Below, in pieces: positions 24,301 through 36,272 of a stretch of 64,000 nucleotides of DNA. The position numbers and the translations under genes were made by a program. The stretch is from Morella rubra. Taxonomy: Eukaryota > Streptophyta > Magnoliopsida > Fagales > Myricaceae. How positions within the stretch are numbered: the stretch's first letter is position 1; every line of letters begins with the position of its first letter. The notes below the pieces were generated by a model. That model was not told where the DNA came from. It was given only the letters and a program-made list of their open reading frames with translations, and ran no database searches. Location of the stretch: NCBI GenBank assembly GCA_003952965.2, contig CM025856.1, positions 21,917,351 to 21,981,350 on the forward strand, written 5' to 3'.

Positions 24301-27300
24301 AGAACAATAAGGTGAAAAAAATGCATATTAAGAGAACCTTGGGTTATAGAATATTGTGAATGGGATTCGGTCAGCTGCAGCATGAGCTGCAGCGGCAAGG
24401 ACACCAATGTGCATGCTATCAGCGGACAGAACTGATGATGGTAATGTTGTTTGCTGACGGTTGGCACGCCTCACTCCAACCAATAACTGAGATTTTTCAT
24501 CCCTTGTAACAATATCAAAAGGGCACAATCAGATAGCAATCAATAATAAAGTCAGAGTTAGTGGAGTTAAATAAAAAAGAAAATGGTAAAGCTTCTATAA
24601 AACTTTAACTACAGTGAATTGGCAAGATATTTTAGCTTTGAGTTTTAGGATGGCTACCCTTATTTGGTGGATTTGGAGCTCTGAACAATCATAGAAATCT
24701 CAACACGCCATGAAAATATGAGATAGGTGAGCAAAGTTGAGACATCAACGTTTTTATGGATTGCGGACCAGTGTCTACTTGTCTAGTTAGCATTACCAAA
24801 CGTATGCTAGGAATAGAGATACTTAAGGCTATATTTACTTCAGTTATTTCCCAAAACAGTTGCAATAACCTGACCTAATAACAGGCCAGAAAATAATTCA
24901 GGAATCATAACATGCCAAATGCAAAGCACATGTAGCAACAGGAGATAGCATCCAGGTTTTAGCTATGGGCTTTCCGTAATTTCTACAGTATGCGAAGAGG
25001 CAAGAAAAAAGCCCCATGTTATTTCACCATAAGACAGCATGGTATGTGAGAACCATATACCTGATAAAAAGGATAGCATCGCCTGCTTTAAGCCTTTTTG
25101 CGCCAACAAACAAACTCCATCCAGTTGTGAGAAGATGTCGCTTTGGCTGCCCTATACAAAATAACGTAATGGGTCATTCTCAATAAAACAGATCGAATCC
25201 ATTGTCAAGAAACAAATATTAATCAAAACTATTCAGAATGGAAATGAAGACACAGAAATGGTAATAGTTAAAAGACAAGAAAGAACTAAGAACTTGAACC
25301 TTTTCCACCAGAGAAGTCACATTGTAAGTTCAATACTGACTAGAGTAATAATACCAACAAGAGACAATTATCAGCATCCTTACCACGGTATATGTGGCGA
25401 AATGTCCAGGTGTTATCATGCAAGTCCCGGACAACAAGTTCTTGAGTTGGTGGTTGCATTGTATAGTCCTGGAACATGTAGTGCTTCAAATGCGAATGTG
25501 TATAAAATATACATTGACAATACAATAACCGAAAAAGGTATTCAAAACTAAAAGAGTTCTAAATCCTCACCAATGGAGGAAAGAGCTTCTCTGCTGCCCT
25601 GCGTGGGACTGAAAAGCCACCATGTGTGCTTGTATCACTTGCAGTTAAAGTTTTGCAGAAAAACTCACTTGGATGTTTGCTGGGCTTTACTCCAAAGTCT
25701 GGTACAGGGAAGACATCTTTTTCCTGAGGCCGACATTAATTCTTGATTGGACTCATTATACAATATCAATGACTCTTCTTTTGTTTGTCTTTTTCTTTAC
25801 ACTCATCTCCACTAATAAACGTGAAAAGTTCTGGGCAACATTTAATAGCAACTTACAGAGTTAACAGGTTGAAGACTCATTTGAGCATAAATTTCATCCG
25901 TATCTTTGTCTGCCTATCAGGACATGTAAAGAAAAGATAAAATCATAGATGTTCTAATGTTATTTTGGCAATGGCATCTATTTGCACAGGATTAAGAAGC
26001 AAATAATCACCCATGAAACACATACATGCAATGTGACATTTTGAACTTGGCACATCAACTGAGAAGGGAGATTCGGATAGTTGGGAATTTGTGAGGTTAC
26101 CGTCCGTTTAGTGGAAGCGGCTACCTGTTTCAACAAACAAAACATAAAATAATTTTATCAGTTAATGGGGAAAAGCAGCGAAATTCAACACAGCTGCTGT
26201 CGCCCGCATATCTGGAAAATCAATTCCATAAGGCTCCAGTCATGCTTCAAATGCATTTTTGAGATATTACTTTTATGGAAACAAGCCTAAATTTTACGCT
26301 TCGCCCATTTGACAGTTCAGTAGTTCAATCCCAATGCCTCATGAAAAAAAATGAAGCATGCCTAATTTGATTGAATTGAAGGAAACCAGATAAGATATAA
26401 ATCATCCATTAACACTTACATTTTCCATTAAGCCACACAAAGCTGAAATTTCAAATGAAACGAAGAAAGCTGCATATATGCCAGCATAAGATGATGATTT
26501 GGCAAATAGCAGCGTTTCTAGTGGACAAGTCCAAGTGTAAACAAATCAGATTTGTAAATGACAATCTTGGATATATAAAATATGGATTCGTCTGCCATGT
26601 TGTTGGCTGCCTCCAACTGTGAGATTTTGTACTTTGAATTTCCTACTACCTTGTGAGCTGTCATAGCTGCTCTTTTACTGAAATACAGGAGTACTTCCTT
26701 AGGAAGCAACTTGAACCTTTGGTATAATATAACCTTTACTAAAATATGTTGCTGATAGTCTCCAAATTTTTTCCTTTCTCCATCCTGTATACTGAGAATG
26801 TGGCATCTATTAACCAGATAAAAAAAATTCACAAAAAAAATTGATATCATCCTTGCTGCTTTCATAACACTTAGTGGTGAAAAAGTGACCAACGCCTGCA
26901 AATGGGGCTTTCTTTCGAGAAAGATAAATTTGCGGTGAAAAAGAAAAACTACTGCAAAAATTTTCTTCAAACCGATATCTTCTGCTGACTGTTGAAGTCA
27001 ATAAGGCCACCTTGGAAGCCCTGAAACAAGGTTTTATCCAGCGGGGATTCAACGGCAGCCCAGAGTTCTTTAACAAAACACCTGAAGGAAATTCATTATA
27101 CAAGAACTTTCCCCTTCCTCTACGAGCATGTTGATATATTTTGACTTCCACACTCGAATTTCATCAAGTATTCTATTCTAGCCAGCTTAAAGAGCGTACC
27201 AGCGCATCACAAAGCATTAAAGGAGCTGAGAAAGTGGAAAGATTAACAGAAGGAAGTGGCAGGAAAAGAGTAGTTAGTTCTTCAAAGGTCGGTACTCAGA

Positions 27301-27820
27301 AGTGAGGGAAATAAATGCAAACCTGCTCGCTATGACCTTGAGGGAAGTAGTACACCAGACTCCCCACCTGAGGCAATGAAACAAGCGGCCCGGCGCAGGC
27401 GTGCCATACCTCGGAGTTTATGGCTTTCCTGGCCCCTGAAATCAACCAGTACGCATCCTAAATAAGACACAATCTTGAACGATTTTATGGAAAATACAAA
27501 TGCAACCATTTATGAGTCATTCCCCAAATGAAAAAGAAAATGCGCTGTTGATGCGTCATGAAATGTATTAAATGGGCTGAACTTGGAGCACATCTAAAAA
27601 GTATTCCACCTTTTCCGCAGCTCCAACTTTCACTAACCAAATTTCCAGGCCAGAAGCGAAGGCAAACTTCTAAAAATCATAAGAGAAGGTAGAGTTTTGT
27701 GAAAGGGAACAAACCAGACTGATCCTGCATTTCCTTTAAGAACTTCATCTCCTCGAATAGGCTTGTATTTGCCCCGCTAGTTAACTTCCCAACCTTGACT
27801 TTCGCTTCAACACAGCCCAT
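21366..27820 (-). CDS. ARF5: Auxin response factor 5 / MONOPTEROS, complete, 14 coding exons, 936 residues
   Basis: Coding exons in transcript order: 27820-27715, 27435-27323, 26124-26026, 25913-25857, 25723-25571, 25468-25384, 25151-25061, 24502-24338, 24225-24103, 23897-23822, 23684-23549, 23472-22169, 21777-21587, 21477-21366. All borders are GT-AG and phases match; the total is 2,811 nt. ARF5 is the auxin-regulated activator that sets up embryo axis, root and vascular tissue, binding TGTCNN elements in the nucleus. Domains: WHACAGP block at about 46-52, B3 DNA-binding domain about 145-250 ([14 protein letters not shown] with the conserved His), ARF/dimerisation part to about 360, a long Q/S/N-rich activation region in exon 12 (403-836), and PB1 at 837-920 with the basic VQKKGSVGR face and the acidic [14 protein letters not shown] face. 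The middle-region start [11 protein letters not shown] and the C-terminus [10 protein letters not shown] single out ARF5 within the family. Arabidopsis MP is 902 residues. No lesion was found. Confidence 0.95.
21778..22168 (-). other. ARF5: ARF5 intron 12, whose retention would remove the PB1 domain
   Basis: This 391-nt intron separates the activation-region exon from the first PB1 exon. Read through from ...YTK, it adds VRTPFNL and then stops (TGA), predicting an 843-residue protein with DNA-binding and activation regions but no Aux/IAA-binding PB1. An intron-retention isoform of this kind has been described for Arabidopsis MP. Confidence 0.6.
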
Positions 27821-27834
27821 CAATTGTGCCACAT
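27820..27834 (-). promoter_or_regulatory. Four-codon upstream ORF overlapping the ARF5 start codon (TGATG)
   Basis: On the minus strand ATG TGG CAC AAT TGA ends on the A of the ARF5 ATG, forming TGATG. The upstream ATG has A at -3; the main ATG has T at -3 and G at +4. If the transcript includes it, ribosomes must leak past or reinitiate to make the full protein. The next in-frame Met is residue 25. Confidence 0.6.
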
Positions 27835-29374
27835 TTACGTGTTCAACGCAACGCTCACAATCTCAACTTCTAAAACCCCGTGGTTCCAAGGAGCAAATTT
27901 TCATTTTTCATCGAAGACCAAGAATTTTCAGACCCCTCTCATGTTACCTCCCCCTCGTTACTTTTCCTTCAGAAAGATGTGAAATTAAGATCGACCACCT
28001 TCACCATATTAGAGATACACCGAGAAGAGCAAACAATCCAATCGGGCACGAAAGCAGAGCTGAGCCCCCAGCCACACCCCACCGAGAATCCAAAATCAAG
28101 GAACAAAAACTGTAAAAAGGACTGCAAGTCTAAGAGGTGGGCCTTGATGCACAACCGAAAAAAGGTAAAGAAAAGAGGAGAAAAAAACCCATCAGTTCGC
28201 ATCAAAGCACGCGTACCAAAGCATGAGTGGCCCTCACTCTGTACTGTAATTGAGAGCTTGTTTTTATCTTCCAAAAGAAACCGACCTTTCGATGAACCCG
28301 CCACCCACTCGTCTCACTATTTCACTGCTTTGCCTCCCTCCCTCAATCAACAACTCCAAAAAGAAAAGGCCTCTGATTCTCTCTCTATTTTGTTGAAACG
28401 GGAAAGAGTGTGCAAGCTCTTAGCCTGCGCACACACTTTCTGTATCCGGGCGATTCCGTTGCAGCTTTAAACTGTGGAAGTTTTAAAAAGAGGGCAGAAA
28501 TATTAAAAAAGGAATTGGAAAAGGCAGAGCAATACTACGATAACACGAAAACAGTACAACAAAAGCTCAAGCAGGCAGAGAGAGAAAGAGACAGAGTTTT
28601 CAAAAAGGGAGGGAGTTGGAGATGTTTTTTTAGGATAGGAAAGAATGTCAAGGTGGCGCATTTTAGAACGTGTATTACGATGATTGCAGAGTCCTCCTCC
28701 TCTTCTTCTTCTGTTATCTCTGCATTGAGCGTTTTTTCAGAGGAGCCTAGCTCCCTATTTTCACCTGCTTGGACAAATTTCCAAATATGAATTTTCTTTT
28801 ATTGGTAAAAAAGAAAAAAAAAAAAAAAAAAAAGGTTCTTCCTGATAGCTCTTTGCGTCTGGTATTTGACCGTTCGGCACGCGTGCGGTTCACGACAAAT
28901 AAGCGAGGAAGTATACGCTAACTCATCTGACACGTGTCGCAGTGCTGACTGGGCAGTCAGGGCGCCGTTTCCGTCTTCCGCTTTGTCCGAGTTTCTCCCC
29001 CGCATCTCTTCGCACGCTTCCGTAGCCAGCTCCTTGCCTGGAAAGAGGAACAGTACTTGCCCAGACTGCCCTAACACAATCTCAAAAGTTACTTTGCACT
29101 TCAAGAATAAATGGATATAGTAATCTCGTATTCTAATCAATAAGTTTAACCGGAAGAATGAGTGCACTCGTAGCAGAAACAAACTTTAGTCAACTGTTAG
29201 ATTCTTCCCCTTTTTTCTCTGAACCCTATGGTTAGATTCTTCATTTGCATATTTGTGGTGGACTAGAGTATTGTCCGATTAGGGCACATGGATATGATCT
29301 TGCCTTTTAGAAACAGGAGATTATAGTGCTTACTCCTCTAGCAATTTAGAGGCATCAAATCAAATAGTTTATAA

Positions 29375-29413
<39 letters not shown>

Positions 29414-29561
29414 GTGGCAAGGGGAGTAGCCAACTCTAAATGTCGTGATCATAAGAACTCTCACCCACTGCAGCTTGTTTAGATGAGGCCTTAGCTACTT
29501 ATCCCATGAAGAAAGTATCATCACCATAGTTCCACCAGTATGCAAGTGATATTATAGACGT
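27835..29561 (-). promoter_or_regulatory. ARF5 leader and upstream region
   Basis: The nearer part (to about 28640) is strongly pyrimidine-rich on the minus strand, as in many plant leaders. TGTCTC, the classical auxin response element, lies at 28588-28593 on the minus strand; ARF5 self-activation is known in Arabidopsis, but a single six-base match is weak evidence. An ACACGTGT core lies near 28931. Plus-strand frames at 27795-28790 are the complement of this CT-rich DNA and are not called as genes. A (TA)16 microsatellite is at 29379-29410. Confidence 0.4.
29379..29410. repeat. (TA)16 microsatellite
   Basis: Sixteen uninterrupted TA units, directly visible. Confidence 0.95.
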
Positions 29562-29569
29562 GAGAGTTT

Positions 29570-31109
29570 AGTGGCGTATCTAAGATATAAAATGAGTGGA
29601 GTCGAATTCTAAGGTAAATTACAAAAAAAAAAAAAATTCCACATAATGTAAAAAATGTCTTAAAATTACAATATCGCAAATTAAAACTAAAAACATTAAA
29701 AATAATGAAATACACTTACTGAATTGTTTGCTAATACTGAGAGATGGTAATTAAATCCTACGGGCCTTCATCTTCTAAAAATATTGTAAATTCCATTATA
29801 AAAAAAGAACATAACAAAACAAAACAATTTAAAATGCCCATCAGCATATGAGGAAGACAATTCTTAACACCCATCAAAAGGTCAGCATCCAAACAAACAA
29901 ACATTTTATACATGTTCACAAAATTTCTGCATTTTTATCCTCTTTTTGCTATAAAATTGAGGGAAGACAAAAGTAAATGAAACCACGTGGATATTACAGT
30001 CCAAATAGCTACTCAGGAGTTAAATATATCGGAAGTAGTTTTAATGAATTGGGCCTAATATATTAGAAGCAAAGACACTTTTTTTTTGCTCCTCTAGAAG
30101 CAAAGACTCCCATGTCTAAAATTCTTTCATATAAAGACAATAAAGACAGTATAGACACCAAAGGTAATAAAATATAACATATTAAATAGTCCAACATTGA
30201 AACAACCATAAGCAATTAAGTATCAAGTCAGAAACATTAACATTGAATGATTGAAACAGCCATTCAGCCAAGACAAACCTTAAAAAAAAAAAAACCAACA
30301 CAACAGCACCATAGTCCATAATTATAAGCACATAATCTGATAATCATAAATGATAAATCATGATAAATTCGAACAAAATTAAACTAAATCATGAGAAATT
30401 AATCATGCAGTAGCAGAAAAAATAAAATAAAAGTAAATAACTAATCACAAGAAATAAAAAATTAATCATGAAATGATTAAAATTTGAAACCCTAAATGGC
30501 TAAATTGAAAAATTAAATTAAACTAAATAGTCTAAATTGCACATACCTGGAATGGAGAGGCAGTCAGGCAGTTGGCAGAGAGTTACGGTGGCTGGTGGAC
30601 TGGTGGTGGTGGCGGGTGAGTGGCACCTGAGGGCAGAGGCGAGATGTGAGATTATTGGGAATAAAAAAAAAAAAAAAAACAAGAGAATGAGAAAGATGGT
30701 GGGCAAGTGGGCTTACCTGGGTTGGGCCGCGTTGGCGGTTTGCCAAGGATGGCGGGCGGGCGCTGGGTGAGGCAATGGCAGCGGCAGCAGGGAGTGAGAG
30801 AGAGAGGTGTGAGAGCTACTGAGCTGAGGGAGAGCCGGAGAGATAGCAGAGAGAGAGAGAGGCGTGCAAATTTTTTTTTAAAATCAAAGGGTGAAACGGC
30901 GCCATTTCACCTTCTGATTTAAAAAAAAAAAAAGTAGGCCACACGGGATTGGGCCAGTGGGTGCGCCCCCGCTAGCCCCGTCCCGCCCCCACTGGCCCAA
31001 GAAGCAGACCTACTTCTTAATAACTACAAAAAAAAAAAAAAATTTGCAAAGGATTTTTGGAGCCAGTGGGGGCGGCCACCCCCACCCGCACCCCCTGACT
31101 CCGCCTGTG
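29570..31109. mobile_element. Degenerate hAT element, about 1.54 kb
   Basis: The left end AGTGGCGTATCTAAG and the complement of the right end CACAGGCGGAGTCAGG are diverged copies of the AGTGGCGGA terminus seen at 1796. Flanks give an 8-bp target duplication with one mismatch: GAGAGTTT (29562-29569) and GAGTGTTT (31110-31117). The left two thirds is A-rich; the right third is GC-rich with GGTGGTGG and GAGAGA tracts. No transposase frame is seen. Confidence 0.75.
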
Positions 31110-31117
31110 GAGTGTTT

Positions 31118-34100
31118 GATCCAAGAAATACCGGTGGTTACTCATGAAGTTTTTTCGGTTTTTTTTTTTTAACTAACCGACAATTTATCCAATTGAGTGA
31201 CTCAACGAAGTGTTTTTTTTTTTTTTTTTTTTTTATAGATTCTCCTCGTCTAATCTGTATATCAATCTTGTTAGCAAACAAATTACTGAGAGTTATAAAC
31301 TAAACCTCCACTCAAGTAGTATCCTCTCCGTTGGAGGATGGATTAGTTCGGTATTCCATTACTCACCTATGCATATGACAATAATTTATTTTTATTAATA
31401 TTCTGTACATTTTCTGAAGTATCGCACATTGTCACTCTTTAACAATATATATATATATATATATATTCTATACGTTTTATCGATATGCAATTTAAAGTTT
31501 TTCTATTCTCCCAACACAAATATAAGAAGAATAATAATTTGCTTTTTTAAGACTTAAACCACAATCCACTCGTTCTTATGCAGTGCTCTCAGGCAATTGG
31601 ACACCCTCCATCCTCCTCAAGTCCTTCTATGAGCTTTTTGTTTTGTAAACTATCCCATTAGGCTGCTCCCAAGCACGATAGTTCAATATTTTGAAGAATT
31701 AATTGGACTCTAAGTTTGAATCATTATGTCTATGAGCAATTTTTTAATTTCAATAAAACAAATTGTGGTAGCGATTTAACTAATATGTAGTTTGTTGTAC
31801 TCCAATCTTTTGTAATTAGCCTAAGTTCATATGAATCTCAGTTCACAAATATTGGGTACAATGAATCTCTCTAATTACTTTTTTTTTTTTAAAAAAAGAC
31901 TATACCATTAAATTACCGAACATATTGGTATCCAATGTGAAGTTTTTTTTTTTTCCCCTTTTATTTTTATAGGCAATAGACAGTGATGTGACCGAGCACT
32001 TCTTCCCTCTAAAGAGAACTTTACAGTAAAAATAGTAGGTACCTCGAAAGGGAGCTCGTCTGGAAAGTATCTGCGAAGCGTGAACATTGTGAGCTTTCCA
32101 TAATTTCAATGGATCAGGCCGGGTACACGATAAAGGAATATGATGTATTGGCCACTATTTCATGGCCATTTACGCATGTTCCAAACCACTGTTGCATGGT
32201 CGTAGACGCAGAACCGTCGCGCATCCCCACCATGCGCTCTATCTGCGTTACTATTATCCACATAAGAACAAAAATACGCTACTGCACTGGGGGCCCACAT
32301 CTTTTCCAAAACTTTAGCCTGACCGCAACAAGCGGTGCCACGTGGGACCACGTATATTGAGATCCGACATCAGAAAGATTTTTTTTTTTTTTTTTTCTCG
32401 TTTTGTCTTCGTGATACATCAGCCAATGAAGTAGGCCTAGGATGGATCGGTCAGGAATGGACCATTTTTACAGACAAGCTGAAGCACGTACTGGTAAGCC
32501 AAGCCGACGCCGTTTTAAACCGTTACCTTGCCCTTTTTGTCCCCCGAAGAAGGTAGAAAGGCAAAATAGTCTCATCTTGTGTGGAAACGGGATTCAGGGT
32601 CCACGTCCTCCCCTCCGGCCACACGTATCTGCCCTAAAAAGGGAAAATGACAACAATAAATGAAAAAACCTAAAAATAGCAAAATAATTTCGCGGACACT
32701 TGCACCTACTCGATTGGAATTAAATTTAAAAAAGGACCCTCGACAATCTTTTAACAGTTTAATGATTCTTACTGGAGAAAAATAATAATTAAGATTTAAC
32801 TTATTACAAGCTAAAGTGACTTGTGTTGTTGAAAAAAGCGACTCATATTCTTTGTAGTAACTATGGAAGTAATACAGAAATGCTAAAATAAATTGATAAA
32901 ATAGGTGGACACAATATCAACATGTACGTACAAAAATTCAGTGATATTTTTACTATTTGTGTTGCATTTTTTCTTCAAATTGTATTGTCTTTGTATTCTC
33001 GACACATGATATTTAGTAAGATAAGCTTACAAAGTTGCTGCTTGCATGTTAAAATTTTGGAAGTGGTTTTATGTGAGCCGGAAAAAAGGTGGGAAATAGT
33101 AAAAAAGTAAATAGATAAATTATTTGAGTAAATATTTTATATTTATTGTAATAGAAAAATATAATTTGAAGACACAATCACTAACAAAAAAGAAGAAGTA
33201 ATCTGTTCTTTTTGTATTATATAAAGTTAAGAAATTTATATTTTAATGGAAGGTAATACTTATATTCTTCAAACACTAATAATTATGATAGTAACATGTC
33301 TTATTATCTTGGGTTAAATACGAACATATTTTTGTTGCCCATATACTTTCTATTAATGGAACGGGTGTCGTTTGAATGAGTACAATGGTAACTGGTGAGT
33401 TCCAAAAAAAGCTTTTACCTAAAAAAAAAAACCTCTTGCCAAGTACGTTTGGGCGGGTGTTTTTTAATAGAAAATAGGAACTTTTTCTTCTGCCCAAAAT
33501 AGCCTCCAAGCTCAAGCTGATCTGGCGAGGGCGCCCGTGAAATTAGGTTCCCACTGATGTCACGTGATACCTATCCGTTTATAGGAAAGAATACTGCCTC
33601 TCGCAGTCTTGCGCGTGCCTTCATCTGGATGAGGAAAATGATCGGACGGTCCCAATCTGACACCGAACTCCAGCGGCACGCGGGGTCAGAATTAGACTTT
33701 CTACGGCGCACACTGTTCCCGAATTCTCGGCTTATCCAGGAGTTAATTCCCGGCTTAACTTCGTTACTTTCCACGATTGTTCAAGTTTTCTAAGCACCGT
33801 CGATCTTTGCGACGTTTCGAACATGCACTCGTTCTTCCCAACGCTCCCTCGTGATCCAATCCTACAGCTTCTCCACTCTCCAGAGATCCCCCAACGAAAA
33901 TGGAAACAGACAGCAGCAGACAGTTTTAAGGGAGGAGGACAAGGAAATGCAAAACACAAACGAAGCGACACCGTTTATAACTTCACCTCGAAATTTTGGA
34001 ATTGGAAATGGGTATTGGCGAGAAGAGAAGACCGTCAGTCAATAAAATTAGTGGCCCCCATCATGGCCATTGAATGAAAATTTTCTGCGAGGAAGACGGG

Positions 34101-34657
34101 CCAGCTGATGGTGAAACTTTCCAGAACAAACGAATGATTGACCTTATTATGAAGATCCTTATAACATTTTATTAGGATGAAAACAAAAGCATTAATCGAG
34201 AAAAATTTGAACATTCCGAAAGGGTACAAAAAATATGCATACTGGAGTGGGTGAGGGTCCACACGTGATAGTTGAGAGTGAAAGAACCTAAGAACAGGCG
34301 TGGTATGAAGGGAACATGGAAGCAGAGTGGCCTGTATGGATTTAAGGGGACATTTGCCTCTGAACCTGCTGATAGAGAGAGAGCACCATTTTGTCTTCTA
34401 GTCTCTCCACCAACCCATATTTTTTATCTGATATTATATTTATTTTTTCTTCATGATTGATATTATTCATGCAGTCATTCTCATGTCTTTGGACACTGTG
34501 GATGTGGGCCGAGATTCGAGACTCCTTTTGAGGGCTTTTCGTTGAAAAGAAGAGGGGGAGGATAGGGCAATTTTTCTATTGCAAAGTTTCTCACTCTAGT
34601 AATTAAGATTCCCCTACAGTACTGGCCACTAGAAAGGATAAGCATCCTTTGTTGACA
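31118..34657. other. Intergenic DNA without a supported gene
   Basis: AT-rich DNA with poly(T) tracts, a (TA) run near 31446-31466, and somewhat more GC-rich patches at 32040-32640 and 33540-34070 containing overlapping 60-80-codon frames on both strands. None shows a family motif I know, and frames overlapping on both strands argue against coding. Confidence 0.4.
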
Positions 34658-34660
34658 TTA

Positions 34661-34766
34661 GGGTGGTCTTCTTTTTTTTTAAATTTTGAGAAGTATAAAT
34701 TTTCAGTAAAATAAATTTTAATAAAATAAAAATTTTTAAAATTTCGAAAATATCAAGCGAACGCCC
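34661..34766. mobile_element. Tourist-like (PIF/Harbinger) MITE, 106 bp
   Basis: The left end is GGGTGGTCTTC and the complement of the right end is GGGCGTTCGCTTG, the GGG...TT style of PIF/Harbinger MITEs. TTA flanks both sides (34658-34660 and 34767-34769), the usual three-base duplication of that superfamily. The interior is AAATTTT-rich. Confidence 0.65.
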
Positions 34767-34769
34767 TTA

Positions 34770-36009
34770 GAGATGCACTCGGATTTGACGAGCAAAGTCT
34801 GTACTGAACAAACCAAACCTATCAACTCATCAAAAGTAGCTAATGCCTCGAGAGTGACATTTTCAAACCCTCACCAAATTGGATTCTCCCAGTCCCATCC
34901 CATTGAAAGGTCATTTTAACTCTGGCTGATTAGTCTTCTTTTTGTGCCCCCATCGAAGAGCAACAATGGCAGAAACCAGCTGCTTTCCCAAATCTCAGTC
35001 GGCCTTAGTTCTAAACCAGATGCCACTTACGCAGACGAGAGTTTCAATAGCCTGACTTGGACCCGTTAGCGTTGTACTTACGTTTACAGGGTTTTTCTTT
35101 TGCCCCCTCGTTATCTCGTTTAAGGTTAATGTTTCCAGGAATTCAGCTTGAAAAAGCAACGCATTGCTGTTCTCGTATCATCTAATCACTCGCAGTAAAT
35201 CCTACTCTAGAAAAGTAGACTATAAGTTTGGTAGATGTGATTTGACGGGAGAAAGATAAAAGATGATGGATGCTTCATGAAATATTTGAAAAGGAAAGTT
35301 TAGAAACCTGTGAGAAGGAAAGTCTGGACAATAGTCTTATCTAATGATGGAACAGCATATACTTTAAAAAGGCATGCCCCCAAGGAGAGAGGACCTTCTC
35401 TCCGGACCTCCGGCCTTTTCCATGTCGCAAAGGGTCGTATACGACTTGTAAAGACAGGACCTACGTTCTAACGAGGAGCCATTCCTCTCCAAATCCAAGA
35501 CAAAAGTAACACTAAAAAAAAAAAAAATGCCACTAAAGACCTGACTTATAATACAGTTAATTCGAGATATCAAGATTCTTTACAATTTTTCGTTTTAAGG
35601 TGTAATTTTAGTAAAAATATATATAACATATGAATTTTATTGTTGGACTTGTGTTATCCAAATTTTTATATAAATAAATATAAAAAATATTAAATAATAT
35701 AGAATCTATGAATTGTGTCTCCTTAGTACATGAATACCATCCCATCATTTTTTCTAAGTTCGATTTTGACATAATTATTCATACGGAGCCATCTAAAGGA
35801 TTAATGTTGCCGTCAAGAGCGAAGCCAAAATATGAATTTTGGAGAGCCAAACTATGAATTAAGATATCGTAATTTTGGGGGAGGGACAATGTAAAAATAA
35901 AAAATAAAACAACAAAGATATACGAGAAGAAAAGCCTCTTCAGGGAAAAAAAGAATAGATTTTACGTTTTCTTATAGTAGGCCAACCCAATCTCTGCCTA
36001 ATAAATCGA
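34770..36009. other. Intergenic DNA upstream of RPA43
   Basis: No gene seen. Near 35815-35900 the sequence resembles a decayed transposon end, but no partner end or target duplication was found. A 19-base block at 35920-35938 is repeated exactly at 36124-36142, in the RPA43 promoter. Confidence 0.4.
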
Positions 36010-36272
36010 AGGCCCACAATACTCTCTGTTTTGTTTTTGACCAGTTGACGATAGAGGGAAAAGCCCAGTAGAAACTTCAAGCCCGGTTACATTCGTCGTT
36101 CTGAACAGCACATGGCACATAAGATACGAGAAGAAAAGCCTCCTCTCGTGCATTCGTCGAGCGGGAAAGGCAAAAGTAAAGCCCCTCAATTTCCAAATAG
36201 GGTTTTGCAAAAGGGTTTTATGATATATCTGCAAAATGAGTTCCAAGTTCTAATAGCATCTGGAGCTCAGTA
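36010..36272 (+). promoter_or_regulatory. RPA43 promoter with site II and telo-box motifs
   Basis: Two site II-type motifs in reverse orientation lie at 36011-36016 (GGCCCA) and 36062-36067 (AGCCCA). A telo-box TAGGGTTT lies at 36198-36205, 68 bp before the ATG. This pairing is typical of plant genes for ribosome biogenesis and translation, which fits an RNA polymerase I subunit. Confidence 0.55.

Noticed and set aside
27795-28790. Plus-strand frames with Lys/Glu-rich stretches
   Set aside because: They are the complement of the CT-rich ARF5 leader and promoter; purine-rich DNA gives such frames by chance.
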